Shown: positions 8,080 through 16,210, counted from the stretch's first letter. The stretch is 64,000 nucleotides of DNA from Paenibacillus paeoniae (GCF_003388735.1 NZ_QUBQ01000001.1:1426001-1490000); one strand, 5' to 3'. The notes: a model not told the origin generated them from the sequence alone. Numbers and translations: made by a program.

Positions 8080-9219
8080 ATGCAAGAAAAACTATTGGTA
8101 CTGTCAGGCTCGCTGGGTGACGGACATATGCAAGCGGCAAAAGCCATCGTGGAGGCGTCGGAGATTTGCAAACCCGGAATGTCGGTGAAAGTCATTGATT
8201 TAATGGAGTGGATTCATCCCCGGATGCATGTCATTGAGCGCTATTGCTTCTTGCAGGGGGTTAAGCATCTTCCTTCGTTGTACGGATTTCTGTACCAAAA
8301 AACACGCGAAGACAGTCCGATAATGGCATTGTTGAAAAAATTCCGTCAATCCAGCCTGCATCGGCTTATGGAGCTTATTCATAGGGAGAAGCCAACAGTG
8401 CTGGTCAGTACATTTCCACCTGCATCGGCAGCTCTTTCTCTAATGAAGGAAAAAAGGATGACGTTGCTAACCACAGTGACGATTATTACGGATCATTCGG
8501 ATCACAGCTATTGGATTCACCCCTACACGGATTTATATCTGGTCGGCTCGCAAGAGGTGGGTGAAGCCTTGTTGAAAAAAGAGGTACCGCTGCACAAAAT
8601 CGTCGTAACCGGTATTCCGGTGCGTCCAGCTTACAGTCAGCCCAGCTGCAAAAAGCAGCTGCGAGAGAAGCTTGGTCTCGATCCCGCATCATTTGTCGTG
8701 CTGGTAATGGGTGGAGGCTGCGGGATGATCAAAGGGAACTTTGTCGAAGGGTTGAAATCCGATCAGTTCCCCGCCAATGTACAGTTCGTATTCGTCTGCG
8801 GGCGGAATGTGAAGCTGCTGCATCGGTTGAGTGAAACTTTTCAAGGCAGGAGCAATGTGTGGCTTAAGGGCTATATTGATGGCATCCAGGATTGGATGGC
8901 ATGCGCGGATGTTCTTATTACGAAGCCAGGCGGTTTGACGACATCCGAAGCACAGGCGGTACAGCTCCCTATGATCCTGTTTGAATCCACACTGGGGCAA
9001 GAGCGGGATAATGCGAATTATTTGACACGCAAGGGCGTAGCCGTATGGTGTCAGGAGGATAATCTGCCGGCGCAGCTTAAGCACATGATGGAGAATCCGG
9101 AGCTGTTGCAAGCTATGCGTGAGAAGGCGGGAAGAAGTCGTCAGCAGCATGCGGCTGTTCAAGCCGTTAGACAAATTATGAATTTGTCTGGCCCTGCGGT
9201 GAAGTATGGGTATGTATAA
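8080..9219 (+). CDS. MGDG synthase/UgtP-like glycosyltransferase
   Basis: This 379-residue protein is a GT-B-fold glycosyltransferase of the monogalactosyldiacylglycerol synthase family, which includes B. subtilis UgtP that glucosylates diacylglycerol. The N-terminus LLVLSGSLGDGHMQAAKAI is the family signature (usually SxGxGHxxAA). The C-terminal nucleotide-sugar site is visible as VLITKPGGLTTSEAQAVQLP. It should act at the inner face of the membrane to make glycolipid. A TTG at 8041 extends the frame, but AGGAGG at 8064-8069 points to the ATG at 8080. The sugar donor and acceptor are inference; a different lipid or polyisoprenoid acceptor is possible. Confidence 0.85.
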   Translation: MQEKLLVLSGSLGDGHMQAAKAIVEASEICKPGMSVKVIDLMEWIHPRMHVIERYCFLQGVKHLPSLYGFLYQKTREDSPIMALLKKFRQSSLHRLMELIHREKPTVLVSTFPPASAALSLMKEKRMTLLTTVTIITDHSDHSYWIHPYTDLYLVGSQEVGEALLKKEVPLHKIVVTGIPVRPAYSQPSCKKQLREKLGLDPASFVVLVMGGGCGMIKGNFVEGLKSDQFPANVQFVFVCGRNVKLLHRLSETFQGRSNVWLKGYIDGIQDWMACADVLITKPGGLTTSEAQAVQLPMILFESTLGQERDNANYLTRKGVAVWCQEDNLPAQLKHMMENPELLQAMREKAGRSRQQHAAVQAVRQIMNLSGPAVKYGYV

Positions 9220-9236
9220 AAATTTATAATGTGAAG

Positions 9237-9263
9237 CCGCAGCGGTACGCCGACTGCGGTTTG
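9237..9263 (+). terminator. terminator after glycosyltransferase
   Basis: CCGCAG at 9237-9242 pairs with CTGCGG at 9254-9259 around an 11-base loop that can itself pair (CGG/CCG). Only a short T-run follows (TTTGT), so it may be leaky. Confidence 0.6.
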
Positions 9264-9312
9264 TATATTTTCTGGACGATATTAAATAGAAGACGGAGAC
9301 TCATTGAACCAT

Positions 9313-9341
9313 TTGACACTCCAGCAAAAAAGATTTACGAT
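9313..9341 (+). promoter_or_regulatory. sigma-A-type promoter of fabI
   Basis: TTGACA at 9313-9318, a 17-base spacer and TACGAT at 9336-9341 make a near-consensus promoter. The -10 box overlaps the first base of the FapR-type palindrome. Confidence 0.7.
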
Positions 9342-9367
9342 AAATTTAGTACTAGGTACTAAATTTA
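9341..9367 (+). promoter_or_regulatory. FapR-type operator upstream of fabI
   Basis: A 27-base inverted repeat has perfect 12-base arms, TAAATTTAGTAC and GTACTAAATTTA, around TAG. The core TTAGTAC...GTACTAA resembles the operator bound by FapR, the malonyl-CoA-responsive repressor of fatty-acid synthesis in Bacillus. Its position at the transcription start and in front of fabI fits repression released by malonyl-CoA. Confidence 0.85.
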
Positions 9368-9401
9368 TTCTGGTCATTGAAATGGTCAGAGGAGGTACAA
9401 G

Positions 9402-10178
9402 ATGCAAGGACTAATGAATAATAAAACTGTCGTCATTATGGGCGTAGCCAATAACCGCAGCCTGGCTTGGGGCGTAGCAAAATCATTACATCAGCAAGGC
9501 GCCAACCTCATATTCACGTATAGGAAAGAGCGTTCTTATCTGAAGCTGCAAGAGCTATTGCAAGAGGACGGCATTAAGCCATTACTGTGCGTATCCTGTG
9601 ATGCCAATGATGATGAAAGCATCGAAGGCGCTTTTCAGGAAATGAAAGAGAAGGTTGGCGTCATTCATGGGCTTGTCCATTCGATCGCTTTTGCAGACAA
9701 AGAGGATTTGAAGGGCGGCTACCTGGACACGACACGTGAGGGCTACATGCTGGCCCAGCATTCCAGTGCTTACTCGCTCGTTGCGATTGCAAGAGCAGCA
9801 AGTCCAATTATGACGGAAGGCGGAAGCATCGTTACCCAGTCGTATATCGGCGCTGAGCGGGTCGTCAAAAACTACAACGTAATGGGCGTTGCCAAAGCGG
9901 CGTTGGAAGCAAGCGTAAGGTATTTGGCTGAGGATCTGGGCAAATACGGCATTCGAGTCAATACGGTATCGGCAGGTCCGATCCGCACCTTGTCGGCCAA
10001 GGGTGTATCCGGCTTTAACGATATTATGTCGACCATCGAGGAGAAGGCGCCGCTTAGACGCAATGTCGATCAAGATGAAGTAGGGGACGCCACCATGTTC
10101 CTGCTCAGCAACCTCTCCCGAGGCATTACAGGCGAAGTGCTGCACGTCGATGCCGGTTATCATATTATGGGGATGTAG
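9402..10178 (+). CDS. fabI: enoyl-[acyl-carrier-protein] reductase (NADH)
   Basis: FabI reduces the enoyl-ACP double bond in the last step of each fatty-acid elongation cycle in the cytosol. The 258-residue length is normal. The short-chain dehydrogenase nucleotide site is atypical in the FabI manner (GVANNRSLAWGVA, residues about 14-26), and the active site Tyr-x6-Lys is present as Y158 and K165 in NYNVMGVAK. The preceding stretch reads SYIGAERV where many homologues have TYLGGERV, a conservative change. AGAGGAGG lies before the ATG. It stands alone behind a FapR-type operator, so its expression should follow membrane lipid demand. Confidence 0.95.
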   Translation: MQGLMNNKTVVIMGVANNRSLAWGVAKSLHQQGANLIFTYRKERSYLKLQELLQEDGIKPLLCVSCDANDDESIEGAFQEMKEKVGVIHGLVHSIAFADKEDLKGGYLDTTREGYMLAQHSSAYSLVAIARAASPIMTEGGSIVTQSYIGAERVVKNYNVMGVAKAALEASVRYLAEDLGKYGIRVNTVSAGPIRTLSAKGVSGFNDIMSTIEEKAPLRRNVDQDEVGDATMFLLSNLSRGITGEVLHVDAGYHIMGM

Positions 10179-10429
10179 CGAAAGCTGCTTCCCTTTTTTA
10201 TTTGCTCCGCAATATCCACTTAGAATTGCATAACATTATTTTGATACTTCCTGTGTTTCAATTCAAAGTTTAATATACAGGCTAATCAATTGATGGTTAC
10301 GCGTTTTTGTACAGGCAAACTATCTTACAACAACGGAAAATCTAAAAATACCTCAGCAAAGATATGAAATTGATTTGAGTCAGGGCGAAGTTATTAAATG
10401 AGCTAAAGCTTGCGATTATAATTATTCCT

Positions 10430-10458
10430 ATGATATATTTGTCATTCCATTATATAAT
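10430..10458 (+). promoter_or_regulatory. putative promoter of the Rrf2 gene
   Basis: TATAAT at 10453-10458 is preceded, 17 bases upstream, by the weak -35 ATGATA at 10430-10435. The rest of the 340-base gap after fabI (10179-10519) is AT-rich and shows no other gene or clear terminator that I can support. Confidence 0.45.
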
Positions 10459-10519
10459 AGGGATTAAAGAGTACACGGTACGCCACACGACGTTGAATGA
10501 GACAAAGGAGCGTATTGGA

Positions 10520-10957
10520 ATGAGTATTACGAACCGCGGTATCCATATCGGACCGCCCCGATTCAAAATTGCCGTTCATGCGGTTATTTGGCTCTCCAAA
10601 AGCGATGGAGTGCTTTCCAGCGCCAAGATTGCGTGTCAAGTGAAATCGCATGCCACCTTTATGCGCAGAGTGCTGCAGTCGCTTGCCGCAGTTGGAATAG
10701 TGGAGTCAAAAGGCGGACGAGAGGGTGGTTATGCCCTTCTAAAGTGCCCGTCCGAGATTACGCTAGGCGATATTTATTATGCCGTCAATACGGAGCCGTC
10801 TGACTCTGAAATGGGGATGGAATGCGGCAATGCGGGAGAGCAATTGGATATTGAGCTTGAAAAAATCTTGTATGAAACAGAGCAGCATACGATCAGCTAT
10901 CTACGACAGTTTACAATCGAGGATGTAGCCAGACGTATCGATCATTGCTCTTTTTAA
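10520..10957 (+). CDS. Rrf2-family transcriptional regulator
   Basis: This 145-residue DNA-binding protein has the Rrf2 winged helix (RFKIAVHAVIWLSKSDG, SHATFMRRVLQSLAAVGIV, GGREGGYALLKCP). The three closely spaced cysteines that hold an iron-sulphur cluster in IscR are not present as a triad; only single cysteines occur, including one in MECGNAGEQ. It may therefore sense redox or electrophiles through thiols, like YwnA-type members, but that is inference. The frame opens at 10430, yet AAAGGAG at 10504-10510 selects the ATG at 10520. The azoreductase gene follows on the same strand after a terminator and a palindrome, so it is the likely target. Confidence 0.85.
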   Translation: MSITNRGIHIGPPRFKIAVHAVIWLSKSDGVLSSAKIACQVKSHATFMRRVLQSLAAVGIVESKGGREGGYALLKCPSEITLGDIYYAVNTEPSDSEMGMECGNAGEQLDIELEKILYETEQHTISYLRQFTIEDVARRIDHCSF

Positions 10958-10991
10958 TAGGCAACCAAACTCCATAAGATTAGAAATAAGT

Positions 10992-11023
10992 GCGTTTGCC
11001 AGTAGGGCGGATGCTCTTTTTTT
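10992..11023 (+). terminator. terminator after the Rrf2 gene
   Basis: GCGTTTGCC at 10992-11000 pairs with GGCGGATGC at 11006-11014 including three G-U pairs, with loop AGTAG and a run of T. Confidence 0.65.
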
Positions 11024-11075
11024 GTCATTAGCAGCGTGTTTAAATAGGTTTTTGCAGGAAACTTCGTTAATTATA

Positions 11076-11096
11076 AAAAAATAGATACTATTTTTT
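11076..11096 (+). promoter_or_regulatory. candidate operator upstream of azoreductase
   Basis: AAAAAATAG and CTATTTTTT form perfect 9-base arms around ATA, about 100 bases before the azoreductase start. No T-rich terminator context or GC stem is present, so protein binding is more likely than RNA structure. The nearby Rrf2 protein is the natural candidate ligand; this is inference. Confidence 0.5.
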
Positions 11097-11199
11097 AATT
11101 AGTGTGCTTTTACCAGTTGCAATTTGATTTTTTCTGTCTTATAATGTGCTTTGGGTAGGCACAATAAAAATAGAGCAAATGACGAAGGAGCAGATAATC

Positions 11200-11823
11200 A
11201 TGGCGAACGTTCTTTTTATTAAGGTCAACAATCGACCTAGCGAGCAAGCAGTAAGTGTACAAATGTACGACGCGTTTCTGAAAGCTTACAAGGAAGCGAA
11301 TCCTTCGGATACGATTTCCGAGCTGGATTTATTCCAGGAGAATCTTCCTTACTACGGCAACGAGGCTATCACAGGAGCGTTCAAGCAAAACCAAGGTTTT
11401 GAATTGACACCTAGCGAGCAAGCGGCTGCTGAGACTGCAAATCGCTATCTGGAGCAATTCCTGGCTGCGGACAAAGTTGTGATCGCATTCCCGCTGTGGA
11501 ACTATGTAGCTCCTGCACCATTGTCGACATACATGTCGTATATTGCACAAGCAGGCAAAACATTCAAGTATACGGCAGAAGGTCCGGTTGGACTAGTTGG
11601 CGACAAAAAAGTAGCACTGCTTAACGCACGAGGCGGCGTTTATTCTTCAGGCCCAATGGCAGAAGTAGAATCCGCTGTTAGACCGCTTCTAGGCGCTTTC
11701 GGATTGTTCGGTATTAAGCCCGAAGTTGTCGTAATTGAAGGTCACAACCAATTTCAGGACAAAAGTGCAGAAATTATTTCAAACGGATTGGCTGAGACAG
11801 CCAAAGCCGCTTCAACGTTCTAA
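11200..11823 (+). CDS. azoR: FMN-dependent NADH-azoreductase
   Basis: This 207-residue flavodoxin-fold enzyme of the AzoR family reduces azo dyes and quinones using NADH and FMN; in Bacilli such enzymes protect against quinone and thiol stress. The family landmarks are the N-terminal ANVLFIKVNNRP, the FMN-contact loop FPLWNYVAPAPLSTYMSYI, and NARGGVYSSGP. The upstream frame from 11146 has no ribosome site, whereas GAAGGAG at 11184-11190 serves the ATG at 11200. It is a single-gene unit between a putative operator and a terminator. Confidence 0.92.
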   Translation: MANVLFIKVNNRPSEQAVSVQMYDAFLKAYKEANPSDTISELDLFQENLPYYGNEAITGAFKQNQGFELTPSEQAAAETANRYLEQFLAADKVVIAFPLWNYVAPAPLSTYMSYIAQAGKTFKYTAEGPVGLVGDKKVALLNARGGVYSSGPMAEVESAVRPLLGAFGLFGIKPEVVVIEGHNQFQDKSAEIISNGLAETAKAASTF

Positions 11824-11868
11824 TCCTGTCGCATCTATTGAACTTTATTTATCTTATGATTACAATGA

Positions 11869-11893
11869 AAACCGCGTTGATCGCGGTTTTTTT
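11869..11893 (+). terminator. terminator after azoreductase
   Basis: AAACCGCG at 11869-11876 pairs perfectly with CGCGGTTT at 11882-11889 around TTGAT, followed by a T-run. Confidence 0.9.
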
Positions 11894-12062
11894 GTGTTTC
11901 AAGACGTACTTGAAGATACGATAGTTGCGAGCAGAATGAGAATATGTCCGAGTTAAGGAAAACGAAACATTTATTTGCACCATATAAAAATGTGTACAGT
12001 CCATCCTATGCATACATCATTTCAAGACAGTTGGTAAAGATTAAATATAACCATTATGTTGT

Positions 12063-12092
12063 TAGACAACTGCAGTCTATAGACCCTATAAT
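12063..12092 (+). promoter_or_regulatory. promoter of the rsgA leader
   Basis: A perfect TATAAT at 12087-12092 has TAGACA at 12063-12068 as an 18-base-spaced -35 box. Initiation near 12100 would give a leader of about 265 bases before the GTPase gene. Between 11894 and 12062 I see no gene. Confidence 0.6.
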
Positions 12093-12125
12093 AAAACTCA
12101 TCTGAACGAGAGGAGGTTGGACGTT

Positions 12126-12221
12126 ATGAGAAGCTTTGCAATGATTCACATACAAACTCAAAATGCTTCGGCCTCTACGGAACTGCTCGCTCATAAGTGT
12201 AACAACACATTTCATACTTGA
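12126..12221 (+). CDS. 31-residue putative leader peptide upstream of rsgA
   Basis: AGGAGG at 12111-12116 sits 9 bases before an ATG that opens a 31-codon frame (MRSFAMIHIQTQNASASTEL... ending CNNTFHT). It has no recognisable domain. The strong ribosome site, the promoter just upstream and the tandem terminators just downstream make it a good candidate for a regulatory leader peptide whose translation controls readthrough into the GTPase gene. The peptide has no run of a single amino acid, so classical amino-acid attenuation is unlikely; a response to ribosome inhibition or stalling is inferred. Confidence 0.6.
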   Translation: MRSFAMIHIQTQNASASTELLAHKCNNTFHT

Positions 12222-12261
12222 ATAACAAGTTGAATGGAGCATGGCTTCAACGTTTACATGT

Positions 12262-12302
12262 AACCGCAGGAGAGCCGGGTATTGGCTTCTTGCGGTTTTT
12301 TT
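12262..12302 (+). terminator. leader terminator 1 upstream of rsgA
   Basis: AACCGCA at 12262-12268 pairs with TGCGGTT at 12291-12297, and AGAGCC/GGCTTCT forms an inner stem with one bulge. A T-run follows. It lies 40 bases after the leader peptide stop codon. Confidence 0.85.
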
Positions 12303-12306
12303 GATG

Positions 12307-12332
12307 CCGCAGGATATGTTCTGCGGTTTTTT
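12307..12332 (+). terminator. leader terminator 2 upstream of rsgA
   Basis: CCGCAG at 12307-12312 pairs with CTGCGG at 12321-12326, followed by six T. Its 5' arm CCGCA can also pair with TGCGG (12291-12295), the 3' arm of terminator 1, which would disrupt both hairpins. Confidence 0.8.
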
Positions 12333-12365
12333 GGTATTTAATTTTGTATAACGAGGAGAAATGAA

Positions 12366-13496
12366 ATGACAGAACAACTTACAGATTTTTTGAAAGCTTT
12401 TGGCTGGGACGAACAATGGAACGATAAAAGAAACGCTGCTTCTGATAAGCTGAGAGATGCGTCGCCAGCGAGAGTTGTCGCCCAATATTCGCATGCCTAT
12501 AAGATCATAACGATGGGAGGAGAACGGTTGGCGAATGTATCTGGGCGCTTCGAGTTCCAGGCTGAAAGCAAAGGAGATTTTCCCGCTGTAGGCGATTGGG
12601 TAATGGCCGATTTGCTTGACGAATCCCCGCCTAGAGCCGTCATTCAGGCTGTGCTGCCGAGACAATCCGCTATGGTGCGCAAGCTCGCCGGGTCAGTTCC
12701 GGATGAACAGATTATTGGGGCTAATATGGATTATTTGTTTATCACATTGGCTATGAATGGAGATTTTAACATTCGAAAGCTTGAGCGCTACTTGATTTCA
12801 GCTTGGGAGAGTGGTGCGATGCCTGTCGTCTTGCTTACTAAAGCTGATCTCTGCGATGATCATAGTCGCTATCTGGCCGAAGTAGAAGATGCCGCACCAG
12901 GCGTTCCCGTGCATATGGTTAGCGCATTGGAGAATCAAGGGAAAGAAGCTTTAATGGCTTACTTGAAGCCGGGAAAAACCGTGGCAGTAATAGGTTCGTC
13001 CGGCGTCGGCAAGTCAACACTGTTGAACTGGCTGGCGATGGATCATGTACAGTTGACTTCAGACATACGGGAGAGTGACGCTAGGGGCAGACATACAACG
13101 ACACATCGCGAGTTGTTTTTGCTTCCTACAGGTGCGCTTTTGATGGATACGCCAGGTATGCGGGAACTGCAGCTCTGGGATTCCCAAGAGGGTTGGGAAC
13201 AAGCCTTCTCCGATATCGAAGCGCTCGTTGCACAATGTCGATACCGGGATTGCAAGCATGAAGGAGAAGCTGGCTGCGCCGTTCGAGCAGCGCTTCAGAG
13301 TGGTGAGTTGGATACTGGAAGATATGGCAACTATAAAAAAACGGAACGCGAGCTGGCAAGACTGGCCAGGAAGGAAACGACTGCTATGCGACAACGGGAC
13401 AAGAAACAGTCAACATTAAAAAATGCCCGTTCTCGGACGGCAAGTCGTAGATCTGTGGAGAATTGGGAGGATTTTGGGGAGAGTAAGCGAAAATAA
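12366..13496 (+). CDS. rsgA: ribosome small-subunit-dependent GTPase A, long paralogue
   Basis: RsgA is a circularly permuted GTPase that assists late 30S ribosomal subunit maturation. The order of motifs here is the permuted one: G4 TKAD near residue 158, G1 GSSGVGKST near 210, G3 DTPGM near 261. The Cys/His zinc site follows (CRYRDCKHEGEAGC). An OB-fold-like N-terminal part precedes it (GRFEFQAESKGDFPAVGDWV). At 376 residues it is longer than the roughly 300-residue housekeeping RsgA that sits near prkC in Bacilli, with extra N-terminal and Lys/Arg-rich C-terminal parts, so it is probably a second copy. GAGGAG at 12353-12358 sets the start. The promoter, leader ORF and tandem terminators upstream suggest attenuation. 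Confidence 0.9.
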   Translation: MTEQLTDFLKAFGWDEQWNDKRNAASDKLRDASPARVVAQYSHAYKIITMGGERLANVSGRFEFQAESKGDFPAVGDWVMADLLDESPPRAVIQAVLPRQSAMVRKLAGSVPDEQIIGANMDYLFITLAMNGDFNIRKLERYLISAWESGAMPVVLLTKADLCDDHSRYLAEVEDAAPGVPVHMVSALENQGKEALMAYLKPGKTVAVIGSSGVGKSTLLNWLAMDHVQLTSDIRESDARGRHTTTHRELFLLPTGALLMDTPGMRELQLWDSQEGWEQAFSDIEALVAQCRYRDCKHEGEAGCAVRAALQSGELDTGRYGNYKKTERELARLARKETTAMRQRDKKQSTLKNARSRTASRRSVENWEDFGESKRK

Positions 13497-13596
13497 GAAA
13501 TAGTCATTGTAAATAGGATGCGGAATGTCCAAGTGGCTCCTTCTATGGCATCAATCAGATAGATAGACAAAATCATCGTGATGAGGAGCTGCGGTA

Positions 13597-15306
13597 ATGA
13601 AGGAGATCATCATCGGACATTCATTTCACCAAGAAGAACGGGAGAGCGAGTTAATTGAGCGTGCGCAGAGTGGCGATCATGATGCATTCAGTGAGTTGGT
13701 TCGCCGTCATCGCGCCAAAGCACAAGGCTGGGCGAATGGATTAGCTCAAGATCCGTTTTTGGCGGAGGATATCGTTCAAGAAGCGCTGCTAAAGGCTTTT
13801 ATCCATCTTGGCACGTTAGTGGATGTTACTCGTTTTCTTCCTTGGCTTCACCGTATCGTTCGGAATCAGGCTATGATGAAGTTGAGGCGCGGGGGACCAT
13901 ACCGTCACGAGCAGCCCTTCACAAGCTTGGCCAATCGATCGACTGGCGATCAGATTCAGGTGGATTGGGAAAATATCGAAAGCATCATGACCTATATGAT
14001 GAGCGCCAAATTTCAAGAATCGAGCGCAGCTTCTAATCCGGAGGAGCATATCGTCCGTCAGGAAACGTTTGAGACGATCCTGAACCTGTTCTCCTGCCTG
14101 AAGCCCAGAGAGCGGGGGATCTTCGAAGCTTATTTCTTCCAGCAGCTCTCTCCGCAGGAAATAGCGACTCTGTTCGATATGACGATGAGCAGCGTCTATA
14201 AGTCGCTGGCCAGGACTCGGCAAAAGCTTCAGCATGAACGCATTCGCGTCTTTATTCAGGACCATTTGGTACAGCGCAGGGATAAAAACAGTTCATCGAA
14301 AAAAATACTTGAGCGGCCAAACATCTACATGCAGCGAATAGGCGACAGCCATTTCCTTGGAGCGAGGCCTTCCGTAACCTACTGTCTATGGGGCTTGTTG
14401 CAGTACACGGACAAGAAGCACTTATCATTAGCGGAAGTTAATGGGCTGACCGGACAGGCATTCAGCATAAATATTATGAAGGAAACAGTACATATTGGGG
14501 GACCATTTACACTTGCGGCAGAGCCATCATTTGAGAAACTGCTGGCTAATTTAGGCTTCGATTTTAAAGTATCCATGAATCTTCCTACTCAGCCGACTGC
14601 TGTGACGGACGTCCTTCGGACGGTTCATCAATCTATTGATCGTGGTGCTCCGGTCATCGTATGGGACCTATTTCATGCCGAATTTGGCTTAGTCTATGGC
14701 TATGACGACGACGAGCAGAGGCTCGCAGCACTAGATAAACTTCAGCTAGGGGATGTAGCCTATGAGCAAATCGGCAGAGGAAAAACATCGGAGATCAGCA
14801 TCATTGCTATCCAGGAAGAGAGAGCTATAGATAGGAAGGCGGCATTGCTGCAAATGATTGATGCTGTGCTGGAGCATGGATATACAGAGGGTACTCGCAA
14901 CACCGGTGATGGTGAGCTTGCAAGCGGACTCGCGGCATATGATGCATGGATGGAAGCTTTTCAAAGCGGGCGTATCGTTCCTTTTTTCAATGCTTACAAT
15001 ACAGTAGTTTACGCAGAGCTTCGCCAATATGCGAAGCAGTTTCTACATAGATTGTGTGATGATCCGGACTTTATTCAGGATCGTGAGCTGCTAGAAGCGG
15101 CTTCGGCCAGTTACGAAATAACTGCAAAAGCGCTGCAAGAGCTGGCTATCTTGTTCCCGTTCCCAATGGGAGGCGACCCGATGAATGAACAGCAAGTTCA
15201 AAAAGCCATCTTTTTGCTCCAGGAAGCCAAGCAGGCTGAAAAGGAAGGGTTATATCATCTTGCGTTTTGGAGAGATCGATTACGCTTGGAGCCGCCGTTA
15301 GATTGA
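13597..15306 (+). CDS. ECF-type RNA polymerase sigma factor fused to a BtrH/C39-like domain
   Basis: Residues 1 to about 215 are an ECF sigma factor: region 2 reads LIERAQSGDHDAFSELVRRH and EDIVQEALLKAF, and region 4 reads LFSCLKPRERGIFEAYFFQQ then SPQEIATLFDMTMSSVYKSL. After a short basic linker, residues about 245-569 form a second domain that resembles the BtrH N-terminal or C39-like papain fold. It has a Cys in SVTYCLWGLLQY, a His in WDLFHAEFGLVYGYDDDEQ, and a characteristic GYDD turn. Whether it cleaves, transfers acyl groups or only senses a ligand cannot be told. GAGGAG precedes the ATG. No anti-sigma gene is adjacent, so the C-terminal domain may itself regulate the sigma part. It is a stand-alone unit with a strong terminator. 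Confidence 0.8.
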   Translation: MKEIIIGHSFHQEERESELIERAQSGDHDAFSELVRRHRAKAQGWANGLAQDPFLAEDIVQEALLKAFIHLGTLVDVTRFLPWLHRIVRNQAMMKLRRGGPYRHEQPFTSLANRSTGDQIQVDWENIESIMTYMMSAKFQESSAASNPEEHIVRQETFETILNLFSCLKPRERGIFEAYFFQQLSPQEIATLFDMTMSSVYKSLARTRQKLQHERIRVFIQDHLVQRRDKNSSSKKILERPNIYMQRIGDSHFLGARPSVTYCLWGLLQYTDKKHLSLAEVNGLTGQAFSINIMKETVHIGGPFTLAAEPSFEKLLANLGFDFKVSMNLPTQPTAVTDVLRTVHQSIDRGAPVIVWDLFHAEFGLVYGYDDDEQRLAALDKLQLGDVAYEQIGRGKTSEISIIAIQEERAIDRKAALLQMIDAVLEHGYTEGTRNTGDGELASGLAAYDAWMEAFQSGRIVPFFNAYNTVVYAELRQYAKQFLHRLCDDPDFIQDRELLEAASASYEITAKALQELAILFPFPMGGDPMNEQQVQKAIFLLQEAKQAEKEGLYHLAFWRDRLRLEPPLD

Positions 15307-15329
15307 TGGAATTGTTAAGTTTATCCTAT

Positions 15330-15365
15330 ACCGCGGAAGTCTGTGCATCAGACTTCGCGGTTTTT
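15330..15365 (+). terminator. terminator after the sigma-factor fusion gene
   Basis: ACCGCGGAAGTCTG pairs with CAGACTTCGCGGT with one bulged G and loop TGCAT, followed by TTTTT. The stem is long and GC-rich. The remaining gap to 15630 shows no gene I can support. Confidence 0.92.
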
Positions 15366-15629
15366 GTATGTTTTGGGGTAGTAGTCTGCGTTTAAATAAA
15401 TTTAAAATGAATCAAGAAGCTTATTCTTATTTTGGTGGTAGTCAGTAAAATACGTCTATTAAAAGGCTTGGTGGGAATTGCCCAAAATGTAGTTGATTAA
15501 TAGATGTTATTTCCATTCATTTTCTTCTAAAGAGCGACGTGATAGGATACAATAGGAAGAAAGACAGATTGCGTTTCTAGTAAAAGGTTCTTATCGGAAG
15601 TGTCTATTACTATGAATAGGGGAGATTAT

Positions 15630-16133
15630 GTGCGAAGATTGTCCCAGTTTGCTATGTTGCTGCTTATTCTGGTTATAGGCGCAGGATGTGCCGCCTCGAA
15701 CTCTTTGAATGATACGGTTAAGATTAGGCCTGAGTCTGTAACTATAAATGAAGACGCTTTCCTGGCGGATAGCATGCAGTATGACCTAGACGGTGATGGA
15801 CAAATGGAGATGATTCGGATGTACATCTATCCTGCACCAGCCGAAGCTGAAAATAAGCCGGGCCAATACCTGTGGCATGAGAGCCATCAATGGCAATTAA
15901 TCGTAAATCGCGGAGAAGATACCTATTTGTTATACAATAATCATTTAAGCGGTAAGCTTAAGTTTTGGATTGAGGATCGAGGAGGTTCACAGAAAGCGAT
16001 CGTGCTGCTGGAGGAAGGTAAAGGATTGCGCTTGGATAGCTTTACGCTTAACGAAGATCATATTTTTGAAAGAATGATGAATTATAATCAATTTAACTCC
16101 GTAATTGTAGAGAGCTCCACTACATTCAAATAA
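15630..16133 (+). CDS. putative lipoprotein with an EF-hand-like Asp loop
   Basis: This 167-residue protein has an N-terminal hydrophobic segment ending in IGAGC, a weak lipobox because Gly rather than Leu or Val is at -3. A DLDGDGQMEM loop near residue 60 looks like a calcium-binding EF-hand or FG-GAP type loop. The remainder (HQWQLIVNRGEDTYLLYNN, LLEEGKGLRLDSFTL) suggests a beta-rich extracellular fold. A longer frame starts at 15600, but AGGGGAG at 15617-15623 favours the GTG at 15630. I do not recognise the family. It is a single gene. Confidence 0.65.
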   Translation: MRRLSQFAMLLLILVIGAGCAASNSLNDTVKIRPESVTINEDAFLADSMQYDLDGDGQMEMIRMYIYPAPAEAENKPGQYLWHESHQWQLIVNRGEDTYLLYNNHLSGKLKFWIEDRGGSQKAIVLLEEGKGLRLDSFTLNEDHIFERMMNYNQFNSVIVESSTTFK

Positions 16134-16210
16134 TCTGTCGAATAAGTATCGACAAATTTCACCAAGAATGCTATGCTTTAGGTAATGGATATCTGCTAAG
16201 TCGACTTCGG

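Noticed and set aside
12054-12665. A 203-codon minus-strand frame over the rsgA leader
   Set aside because: It runs across two terminators and the start of rsgA and has no recognisable domain or ribosome site.
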